A stretch of DNA of 64,000 nt from assembly GCF_014252295.1 (NCBI RefSeq), contig NZ_CP059215.1, positions 124,001 to 188,000 on the forward strand, read 5' to 3'. The notes beneath the pieces were generated by a model that was given only the letters and a program-made list of their open reading frames with translations, was not told where the DNA came from and did not search any database. The stretch comes from Blattabacterium cuenoti (GTDB lineage: Bacteria; Bacteroidota; Bacteroidia; Flavobacteriales; Blattabacteriaceae). This document shows positions 9,099 to 15,884 of the stretch, piece by piece. The position numbers and the translations under genes are program-made. Position 1 is the stretch's first letter; every line of letters starts with the position of its first letter.

Positions 9099-9447
9099 TA
9101 TCTTTTTATTTTATTGAAAATTTTTTTTACAGATTGATTGATATTTTGATACTTAGGAAGGTATCCCCCATTGTAAATCAAAATGAAAAAAAAAATTTTT
9201 TTTTTCATTTTCTTTTCCAATAGAAGTTTATTCAACAAAAAACAAGCTCTTAATAAACGTTTTATTCTATTTCTGTGAACTGATTTCTTAAATATTTTTT
9301 TTTTACTACAGTTCCAGTTAATTTGATTAACGAACTTTTTTCAGAATTTGTTTCTTCTGATAAAAAAATACAAGAAACTGGATCTACTAAAAAATATTTT
9401 CCATTTTTTAGAACTTTATCAAAAATTTTCTTACTTTTCATTTGCAT
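9089..9447 (-). pseudogene. rnpA: Ribonuclease P protein component, frameshifted at an A10 tract
   Basis: RnpA is the protein subunit of RNase P, which trims tRNA 5' ends. From ATG 9447 (or GTG 9465) the frame reads KSKKIFDKVLKNGKYF and continues to an A10 tract (plus strand T10, 9295-9304), then stops at 9262. Adding one A restores VVKKKIFKKSVHRNRIKRLL, with the RNR signature, and an open frame to TGA at 9089 (for example FILIYNGGYLPKYQN). The restored protein is about 119 residues, the normal family length. The gene therefore appears intact except for one base. Polymerase slippage on A10 could rescue it, since RNase P protein is normally essential. It overlaps marC at the 3' end and lies directly after fbp. 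Confidence 0.85.
9180..9211. repeat. 32-bp perfect palindrome with A10T10 core inside rnpA
   Basis: Positions 9180-9211 read the same on both strands, with ten As (9186-9195) followed by ten Ts (9196-9205) at the centre. The palindrome lies in the C-terminal half of the rnpA frame, where it encodes a KKKIFFF run. Such a tract is intrinsically bent and prone to replication and transcription slippage. Confidence 0.9.
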
Positions 9448-9457
9448 ACAATAAAAA

Positions 9458-10465
9458 TTATCCACAATTATCCATAAATTCTTCTAATTTGGATACCATT
9501 TCTGTAGGGCCACATACGAATGGAGTTCTTTGATGTAACTTTTTCGGTTCTATATCTAGAATACGTCTTTTTCCATCAGAAGCTTTCCCTCCAGCTTGTT
9601 CTGTTAAAAAAGCTATGGGATTACATTCATAAATCAATCTTAATTTACCTTCCGGATAAGAAGCGTTTTTAGGATAAATATATATTCCTCCTTGTATCAT
9701 ATTTCTGTGAAAATCTCCTACCAAAGAACCAATATATCTTGCTGTATAAGAACGATTTTCTTTATTTTTATTTTCTTGACAATATCTAATAAATTTTCTA
9801 ATGCCATTAGAAAATTTTGTATAATTAGCTTCATTAATGGAATAAATTTTTCCTTCTTTAGGAAAACTAAGATTATGATGAGATAAATAAAAAGTTCCAA
9901 CTGAAGGATCTAATGTGAATCCATGTACACCATTTCCAATACTATACACTAATATAGTAGAAGATCCATAAATAATATATCCTGCAAGAATTTGTTGATT
10001 TCCCCTCTGTAAAAAATCTTCTATTGTTACATTCATTTGAATAGGAGATTTTCTTATATATACGGAAAATATAGTTCCAATAGATACATTTACATCTATA
10101 TTAGAAGATCCGTCAAGTGGATCTATTAAAACTATATATTGATTTTGTAAAGGATTTTCTTTTTTATTATTGATCACTATAAAATCTTTGCTTTCTTCAG
10201 AAGCTATTCCACAAACTACGTTCCTACTTTTAAATGATTCAATAAAAGCTTTATGAGCGAAATTATCCAATTTTTGTTGATTTTCTCCTTGAATATTAGT
10301 AATCCCAGAACTACCTATAATTTTTTCAGTTAAACCAGCTTTATTGACTTCTTTGTGAATAGCCTTAGAAGCCAGTTTTATAGAACTAAATAATCGTAAC
10401 AATTCCTCAGTTGAATACGAAAAATAATCTCTATTTTCTATAATAAACTCTCCTAATGTATACAT
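9458..10465 (-). CDS. fbp: Fructose-1,6-bisphosphatase class I
   Basis: FBPase removes the 1-phosphate from fructose-1,6-bisphosphate, the committed step of gluconeogenesis. The 335-residue protein has the metal-binding signature LIDPLDGSSNIDVNVSIGT, the substrate-loop YPEGKLRLIYECNPIAFLTE and EQAGGKASDGKRRILDI, all intact. Length is normal. It pairs logically with fbaA at 48 kb and with glycerol uptake (glpF/glpK) to make hexose phosphates from three-carbon units. The stop lies about 10 nt from the rnpA ATG, so fbp and rnpA may share a transcript. Confidence 0.96.
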   Translation of the reverse strand: MYTLGEFIIENRDYFSYSTEELLRLFSSIKLASKAIHKEVNKAGLTEKIIGSSGITNIQGENQQKLDNFAHKAFIESFKSRNVVCGIASEESKDFIVINNKKENPLQNQYIVLIDPLDGSSNIDVNVSIGTIFSVYIRKSPIQMNVTIEDFLQRGNQQILAGYIIYGSSTILVYSIGNGVHGFTLDPSVGTFYLSHHNLSFPKEGKIYSINEANYTKFSNGIRKFIRYCQENKNKENRSYTARYIGSLVGDFHRNMIQGGIYIYPKNASYPEGKLRLIYECNPIAFLTEQAGGKASDGKRRILDIEPKKLHQRTPFVCGPTEMVSKLEEFMDNCG

Positions 10466-10625
10466 GTATCGGAAAATACCATACTTTATATTTATCTAAT
10501 CAAAGATCAGATTTTTTAAATAAAAAGAAAACAATATCCACAATTAAAAAATATAAAGAAAATAAACTTAAATAAAAGTATTGTATTAAAAATTTTTTTA
10601 TTTTTATTAAATTTTATTTTGTATA

Positions 10626-11384
10626 ATGAAAATTTTACAAATGTTATTTGTATTATTATGGCGTATATGGTTTTTTGTTATAAACATATTTTTAATTCCA
10701 TTATGGGCAGGAGCTTCCATTCCATTTCTTTTTAAAGAAAAAAATTATCCTATTGCATATTGGTTTCATCAAATGTGGGCTAGAAGTAATTTATTCCTCA
10801 TGGGATTTTGGTACGTATTAGAAAAAGATGAAGAAATATTAGATAAAAATAAGCAATATATGATTATTAGTAATCATACATCCATTATGGATATTATGTT
10901 AATTTATTCTTTAATGAGAAATCATCCTCTAGTTTTCGTAGGAAAAGCAGAATTATCCAAACTTCCATTTTTTGGTTTTGTTTATAAAAAAAGCAATATT
11001 CTTATAGATAGAAAAAATTTATCCAGTTGCATTCAAGTATTTAAAAAAATACAGAATGAGGTAGATTCTGGAAAAAGCGTTTGTATTTTCCCAGAAGGAG
11101 GAGTACCTAAATCATCTATTCTCTTAGATAATTTCAAAAGTGGAGCTTTTTTTATAGCTATAATAAAAAATATATCTATCATTCCCTTTACCATCGCTGA
11201 TATAAAAAAAAAATTTCCTAATTCTTCTATTATAAAAGGAAGTCCAGGAAAAATAAGAATAAAACAACATCATTCTATATCTACAAAAAACTTATCCTTA
11301 AAAGATAAAAATAATTTAAAAAAAAAATGTTTTGATTTGATAAAAAATCAATTAGAAAAGTTCGAACGTGAAAAAAATAAATAA
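10626..11384 (+). CDS. plsC: 1-acyl-sn-glycerol-3-phosphate acyltransferase
   Basis: PlsC adds the second acyl chain to form phosphatidic acid at the inner membrane. The 252-residue protein has an N-terminal hydrophobic helix (about residues 5-30), the catalytic H-x4-D box in SNHTSIMDIM, and the FPEGGVPKS substrate motif. These define the LPLAT/PlsC family. It is preceded by a 160-bp divergent region shared with fbp and followed after 32 nt by rnhA. It links the glycerol genes and acetyl-CoA carboxylase to membrane lipid synthesis. Confidence 0.93.
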   Translation: MKILQMLFVLLWRIWFFVINIFLIPLWAGASIPFLFKEKNYPIAYWFHQMWARSNLFLMGFWYVLEKDEEILDKNKQYMIISNHTSIMDIMLIYSLMRNHPLVFVGKAELSKLPFFGFVYKKSNILIDRKNLSSCIQVFKKIQNEVDSGKSVCIFPEGGVPKSSILLDNFKSGAFFIAIIKNISIIPFTIADIKKKFPNSSIIKGSPGKIRIKQHHSISTKNLSLKDKNNLKKKCFDLIKNQLEKFEREKNK

Positions 11385-11416
11385 TAAACAAATTAAAATT
11401 TTAATATGAATTATTC

Positions 11417-11908
11417 GTGAATAAAAAAATCCATATTTATACTGACGGATCTTCAAAAGGAAATCCTGGACCAGGAGGATATGGAATTTTTATAGAAACT
11501 ATTATTGGAAGTTCTTATAAAAGAAAAATAATTTCTGAAGGATTCCGTTATACAACTAATAATCGAATGGAACTATTAGCAGTTATTGTAGGACTAGAAA
11601 AAATAGAAAAAAAAAAACAAAATATTGTAGTTTTTACCGATTCTAAATATATAGTAAATACGGTTCAAAAAAAATGGATTTATAAATGGGAAAACAATAA
11701 TTTTTTGAAAAAAAAAAATATAGATTTATGGAAAAGATTTTTAAATATTGTTCATAAACAAAATATTGTTTTTCAGTGGGTTAAATCTCATAATAACCAT
11801 TATATTAATGATTATTGTGATAGATTGTCTGTAGAAGCTTCTAGAAAAAACCCCCTTCAAATAGATTATGTGTATGAAAATCAAAAAAAAATGAATCAAG
11901 TGGAATAA
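11417..11908 (+). CDS. rnhA: Ribonuclease HI
   Basis: RNase HI cleaves RNA in RNA-DNA hybrids. The 163-residue frame starts at GTG 11417; no in-frame ATG precedes it. The DEDD carboxylates are visible in IHIYTDGSSKGNPGPGGYG (Asp), NNRMELLAV (Glu), VVFTDSKYIV (Asp) and NDYCDRLS (Asp), and the catalytic His is in WVKSHNNHYIND. Two A11 tracts (11607-11617 and 11708-11718) are both in frame, so this gene is one indel away from disruption at each. Its 3' end overlaps the convergent SpoU methyltransferase gene by 13 nt. Confidence 0.95.
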   Translation: MNKKIHIYTDGSSKGNPGPGGYGIFIETIIGSSYKRKIISEGFRYTTNNRMELLAVIVGLEKIEKKKQNIVVFTDSKYIVNTVQKKWIYKWENNNFLKKKNIDLWKRFLNIVHKQNIVFQWVKSHNNHYINDYCDRLSVEASRKNPLQIDYVYENQKKMNQVE

Positions 11909-12693
11909 TTCCTCTGTCTAACAATTTCATATATTATTACGGACATTGCATGACTTACATTCAATGAATCAACACTCCCAAACATAGGAATAGTTATGAT
12001 TTTTTTTGACTTTTTTAACCAAAAATTAGATATTCCCTTATTTTCTGAACCGAAAACAACGGCTAATTTGGAATAATTTAGTTTAGTTCTATATAAATTT
12101 TTCGCTTTTTTATGATGGTAAAATCCTGTTGAAACAATTTTTACTTTGTTTTTTTTTAACCAGAGAAAAACAGATTCTATTTTTTCTATGAAAATTTTTC
12201 TTGTAAAAACACTTCCTAAACTACACCTGATGATATTAGAATTATAAATATAAGTTTTCATATTACATAATATAATAAAATGAATTCCTGTAGCATCAGC
12301 TATTCTTAATATAGCTCCTATATTACCAGGTTTTTCGATCCCATCTAGTATGAGAATTAAAGAATCATTAATTATTTTTTCATTTTTTAATTGATTTGAA
12401 ATAAATTTTTCTTTAAAGAAAGCAATAATTCCTCCTGAATTTTCTCTGTATGCTAATTTTTTAAATATTTCTAGACTAATTAAAAAAGTAATAGAATGAT
12501 ATGACTCAATCATATTATACTCATGGAATATCTTTTTGCATATGAATATTTTTTTTGGGGAAAAATTTCCTTTTATAGCCATATCAAATTCTTTTATTCC
12601 TTCAACAATAAATCCGTTGATAGAATTTTTATTTTTATAAACTTTTATTAAATCTTTAATTTTTGTATTTTGCAGACTTTGTATCTTTATCAT
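11896..12693 (-). CDS. TrmH/SpoU family RNA 2'-O-methyltransferase
   Basis: This 265-residue protein contains the SPOUT knot motifs: LILILDGIEKPGNIGAILRI (motif 1), VVFGSENKGIS (motif 2) and PMFGSVDSLNVSHAMSVIIYE (motif 3). An N-terminal substrate-binding domain (about 1-95) resembles the TsnR/RlmB type and includes FIVEGIKEF. The enzyme methylates a ribose 2'-OH in rRNA or tRNA with S-adenosylmethionine, but the exact target cannot be assigned from sequence. Its start is only 11 nt from the divergent dCMP deaminase start, so their promoters must lie inside each other's coding regions. Confidence 0.9.
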   Translation of the reverse strand: MIKIQSLQNTKIKDLIKVYKNKNSINGFIVEGIKEFDMAIKGNFSPKKIFICKKIFHEYNMIESYHSITFLISLEIFKKLAYRENSGGIIAFFKEKFISNQLKNEKIINDSLILILDGIEKPGNIGAILRIADATGIHFIILCNMKTYIYNSNIIRCSLGSVFTRKIFIEKIESVFLWLKKNKVKIVSTGFYHHKKAKNLYRTKLNYSKLAVVFGSENKGISNFWLKKSKKIITIPMFGSVDSLNVSHAMSVIIYEIVRQRNYST

Positions 12694-12704
12694 TTATTTT
12701 AGAT

Positions 12705-13156
12705 ATGGATTCTAATATAGATATAGAATATATGAAATTGTCTGTTGAACAATCAAAATTATCTTTTTGTAAAAAAAAAAAGTAGGAGCTGTTATCGTTA
12801 AAAATAATCAAATAATATCTTGTGGATACAATAAAACTCCAAATGGATTTGATAATATATGTGAAAAAAAAAATGGAGAAACTAAGTGGTATGTAATGCA
12901 TGCAGAGGAAAATGCAATTTTAAAACTTTCTTCTTCATCTTTATCTTGTAAAGGTGCATCTATATACATTACACATTTTCCATGCCCAAAATGTTGTAAA
13001 TTAATTTATCAATCAAAAATCAAAAAAGTTATATATATACACGAGTATATGAAAAACGATAAAGGAATGAATTTTTTGAAAAAATTGAAAATAAAAATAG
13101 AAAAATTAAACCCAGGTGGCGAAAATGGTATACGTTCTGGACTCAAAATCCAGTGA
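12705..13156 (+). pseudogene. Deoxycytidylate (dCMP) deaminase, frameshifted at an A11 tract and running into tRNA-Leu
   Basis: The family converts dCMP to dUMP, the substrate of ThyA. From ATG 12705, 22 codons lead to an A11 tract (12771-12781) followed by TAG in that frame. One extra A restores KKKKVGAVIVKNNQIISCGYN and then the zinc site: MHAEENAIL (His and catalytic Glu) and HFPCPKCCKLI (two Cys). Everything downstream is open. Family proteins end near the IEKL at about 13108. Here the frame continues 15 residues into the tRNA and stops at TGA 13154-13156. It is either a recent pseudogene or rescued by slippage on the A tract. Confidence 0.85.
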
Positions 13157-13192
13157 TTTTACATCATGCGGGTTCGAATCCCGCCCTGGGTA
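13110..13192 (+). tRNA. tRNA-Leu(CAA)
   Basis: An 83-nt class II tRNA. The acceptor stem 13110-13116 pairs with 13185-13191 over 7 perfect base pairs, with discriminator A at 13192. The anticodon stem 13137-13141/13149-13153 encloses the loop CTCAAAA, with anticodon CAA at 13144-13146 (codon UUG). A long variable arm (TGAT/ATCA) and a T arm with the loop TTCGAAT follow. CCA is not encoded, consistent with the CCA-adding enzyme at 56.4 kb. Its first 47 nt overlap the dCMP deaminase reading frame on the same strand. Confidence 0.95.
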
Positions 13193-13201
13193 CTTTTTGA
13201 A

Positions 13202-14908
13202 TTAGAAAAGAAAATATCTTTGAGAAAGCGGTAAAGTATCAGAAGGACTAGAAATAATCTTTTCTCCGTTTATATAAACACTGTAGGTTTTTGGATCCAC
13301 TTCTAAATTTGGAGTTTCTCCGTTTAATATCATATTTTTTTTAGACAAAAAACGACATCCTTTGACTATTTTTATTTGTTTTTTTATTTCATTTTTATCA
13401 AAAAATCCATGATTAATAGCAAATGATGAAACAAAAAGACTGCTTAATTTTGGTTCGAAAAAACCAAACATTTTACGATACATAAATGGTTGAGGAGTAG
13501 GAATGGTAGCATTTGGATCTCCCATACTAGCGTATACAATCATTCCACTTTTTATAACTAATTCTGGTTTTACTCCAAAAAAAGATGGTTTCCATAATAC
13601 TAAATCAGCCATTTTTTCAACATTTACGGATCCTACATACTCTGAAATACCATGAGTAATAGCAGGATTTATCGTGTATTTAGAAATATATCTTTTTACT
13701 CTAAAATTATCATTTTTTTGATCTTTATTATTAAGATATCCTCTTTCTTTTTTCATTTTATCGGCTGTTTGCCAAGTACGTTTTACTATCTCTCCTATAC
13801 GACCCATAGCCTGCGAATCAGAACTAGTCATACTAATAGCTCCCATATCATGTAAAACACCTTCTGCACTGATAGTTTCAGATCTTATACGTGATTTAGC
13901 AAAGGCAACATCTTCTGGTAGATTGGAATCTAAATGATGACAAATCATTAACATATCTAAATGTTCATCTATTGTATTGCAAGTATAAGGCATTGTAGGG
14001 CTTGTGGATGATGGCAAAATATTAGAAAAAGATATAACTTTTAATAAATCAGGAGCATGCCCACCTCCGGCTCCTTCTGTATGATAAGTATGAATTGTTC
14101 TACCTTTAAAAGTTTTTAACGTATCTTCAACATAGCCTGCTTCATTGAGTGAATCAGTGTGTATATTGACTTGAACATCTAATTTATCAGAAACATTTAG
14201 ACATTGATCTATAACATAAGGAGTGCTCCCCCAATCTTCATGGATTTTTAATCCTCCTGCACCAGCTTCTATTTGTTCAATTAGAGATTTTGGATTAGAA
14301 CTGTTTCCACTAGCAAGAAAAATAAAATTAATGGGAATGTGATCTGTACTTTTTAACATTCTTTGGATATTCCATACTCCAGAAGTACAATTTGTTGCTA
14401 TAGTACCAGTAGCAGGACCTGATCCTCCTCCAATAATAGTAGTTGTTCCATTTTCTAATGCTACTTCAAACAATTGCGGACATATATAATGAACATGACT
14501 ATCTACACTTCCAGCTGTTACAATTAGATTTTCTGAAGAAATAACTTCCGTTCCCACTCCAATATACATATTTGTAGTAACTCCATCCATAAAATATGGA
14601 TTTCCTGCTTTTCCTATTCCAACTATAATTCCATTTTTAATTCCGATATCAGCTTTGATAATACCCCAATGATCAACAATGATAGCGTTAGTTAATACTA
14701 GATCTAAAACTCCTTCATTTCTTGTAGCAGATGGATGTTGTCCCATTCCGTCTCTAATAACTTTTCCTCCTCCAAAAACACATTCGTCTCCATAAATAGT
14801 GTAATCTTTCTCTATTTCAATCCATAAAGATGTATCTCCTAAACGAATTTTATCCCCCTTTGTAGGTCCATACATACTTGCATAAGATTCTCTGTCTATT
14901 TTTTTCAT
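13202..14908 (-). CDS. ureC: Urease subunit alpha
   Basis: UreC holds the dinickel centre that hydrolyses urea to ammonia and carbamate. The 568-residue protein keeps all the catalytic residues I can place by alignment to Klebsiella urease: H138 and H140 (SHVHY), carbamylated K221 ([10 protein letters not shown]), H250 (NIHTD), H276 ([14 protein letters not shown]), flap C323 and H324 (MICHHLD) and D364 (SSDSQAMGR). It overlaps ureAB by 4 nt (ATGA), so translation is coupled. No accessory genes (ureD, E, F, G) or nickel transporter are in the window. The role is probably recycling host nitrogen waste. Confidence 0.98.
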   Translation of the reverse strand: MKKIDRESYASMYGPTKGDKIRLGDTSLWIEIEKDYTIYGDECVFGGGKVIRDGMGQHPSATRNEGVLDLVLTNAIIVDHWGIIKADIGIKNGIIVGIGKAGNPYFMDGVTTNMYIGVGTEVISSENLIVTAGSVDSHVHYICPQLFEVALENGTTTIIGGGSGPATGTIATNCTSGVWNIQRMLKSTDHIPINFIFLASGNSSNPKSLIEQIEAGAGGLKIHEDWGSTPYVIDQCLNVSDKLDVQVNIHTDSLNEAGYVEDTLKTFKGRTIHTYHTEGAGGGHAPDLLKVISFSNILPSSTSPTMPYTCNTIDEHLDMLMICHHLDSNLPEDVAFAKSRIRSETISAEGVLHDMGAISMTSSDSQAMGRIGEIVKRTWQTADKMKKERGYLNNKDQKNDNFRVKRYISKYTINPAITHGISEYVGSVNVEKMADLVLWKPSFFGVKPELVIKSGMIVYASMGDPNATIPTPQPFMYRKMFGFFEPKLSSLFVSSFAINHGFFDKNEIKKQIKIVKGCRFLSKKNMILNGETPNLEVDPKTYSVYINGEKIISSPSDTLPLSQRYFLF

Positions 14909-15534
14909 ATTTTTGTATTTTCTTTTCCTGAAAATCCATAAATTTTTTTAATCCCTCCTATTTCTACTAATATAACTTCTTTAGTTTCTCCTGGTTCAAA
15001 ACGAACAGATCTTCCAGATGGGATATCCAGTCTATATCCTTTAGTTCCTTCTCTATCAAATAGAAGAGCAGAATTTGTTTCGTAAAAATGAAAGTGAGAT
15101 CCTACTTGGATAGGACGATTTCCACTATTAGAGACTATTCTTCCTATACGAGATCTTCCAGGTAATAAAAGAATATCTTCTTTAAGAAGATTATATTCTC
15201 CTGGAATCAGGTTAGAGTTTTCTTTTCTATTTTTTTTAATAGGATTATGTATAGTGACTAATTTTGTTCCATCAGGAAAAGTAGCCTCTATTTGAACATT
15301 ATTAAGTAATTCGTATACTCCATCCATAACTTGTTCTTCATTTAGAATATTTCCAGCCTCATACATAAGTTCTTTTACCGTTTTTCCATCACGTGCTCCT
15401 TCCATAACATAATGAGTAATTAGAGATAAAGATTCAGGATAATTTAATTTTAATCCTCTCTTTAAACGTTTTTTTGCCAATTCTCCAGCCATGTGCAGAA
15501 GAATTTTTTCCTTTTCATAAGAAGTTAAATGCAT
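14905..15534 (-). CDS. ureAB: Urease gamma-beta fusion subunit
   Basis: A single 209-residue chain joins the small urease subunits. Residues 1-100 are gamma (start [20 protein letters not shown], plus [19 protein letters not shown] and [17 protein letters not shown]). Residues about 112-209 are beta ([47 protein letters not shown]). Gamma and beta are separate genes in many bacteria and fused in Helicobacter. The fusion presumably keeps the 1:1:1 stoichiometry with UreC. It is translationally coupled to ureC through a 4-nt overlap. Confidence 0.97.
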   Translation of the reverse strand: MHLTSYEKEKILLHMAGELAKKRLKRGLKLNYPESLSLITHYVMEGARDGKTVKELMYEAGNILNEEQVMDGVYELLNNVQIEATFPDGTKLVTIHNPIKKNRKENSNLIPGEYNLLKEDILLLPGRSRIGRIVSNSGNRPIQVGSHFHFYETNSALLFDREGTKGYRLDIPSGRSVRFEPGETKEVILVEIGGIKKIYGFSGKENTKI

Positions 15535-15884
15535 ACTTTCTTTAAGTTATTTTTTTGATTCATGTTCACAAAACATCGTTGCAAGTAAAGTAGATTTAAA
15601 GTTATGAAATATTATAATAATTTTTTCTTTTTTCCTTAATCATGTATAAAAATCAAATAAAGAAAAAATGAATGAAAATATTATTTAATTCTATCTAGCT
15701 TTTTTATTCATATATAATTAATTCACATTATATCAATTCAATTTCCTCATCATTGTTCTGAATATAATATAAGGAATATAAGGATTGAAAGAAATAAAAA
15801 AGTAAGTCTCCGTAAATTATCATTATTTTTGTTTTCATCTCTGTTTGAATAATTGGGGAAATTGTTTTAAAAAATAATTAAAAA
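15535..15884. other. 350-bp AT-rich divergent intergenic region between ureAB and thrA
   Basis: No open frame of useful length, tRNA or strong hairpin is visible. It must contain the urease and thrABC promoters. I looked for a thr attenuator (a leader peptide rich in Thr/Ile codons plus a terminator) and found none. A short direct repeat of AATATAAGGA occurs twice near 15769-15785. Confidence 0.5.

Noticed and set aside
12656-12901. 81-residue ORF on the minus strand across the deaminase
   Set aside because: It is antisense to the clearly recognisable dCMP deaminase and has no family resemblance.
15535-15884. Threonine attenuator before thrA
   Set aside because: No leader peptide with runs of Thr or Ile codons and no terminator/antiterminator hairpin pair was found.
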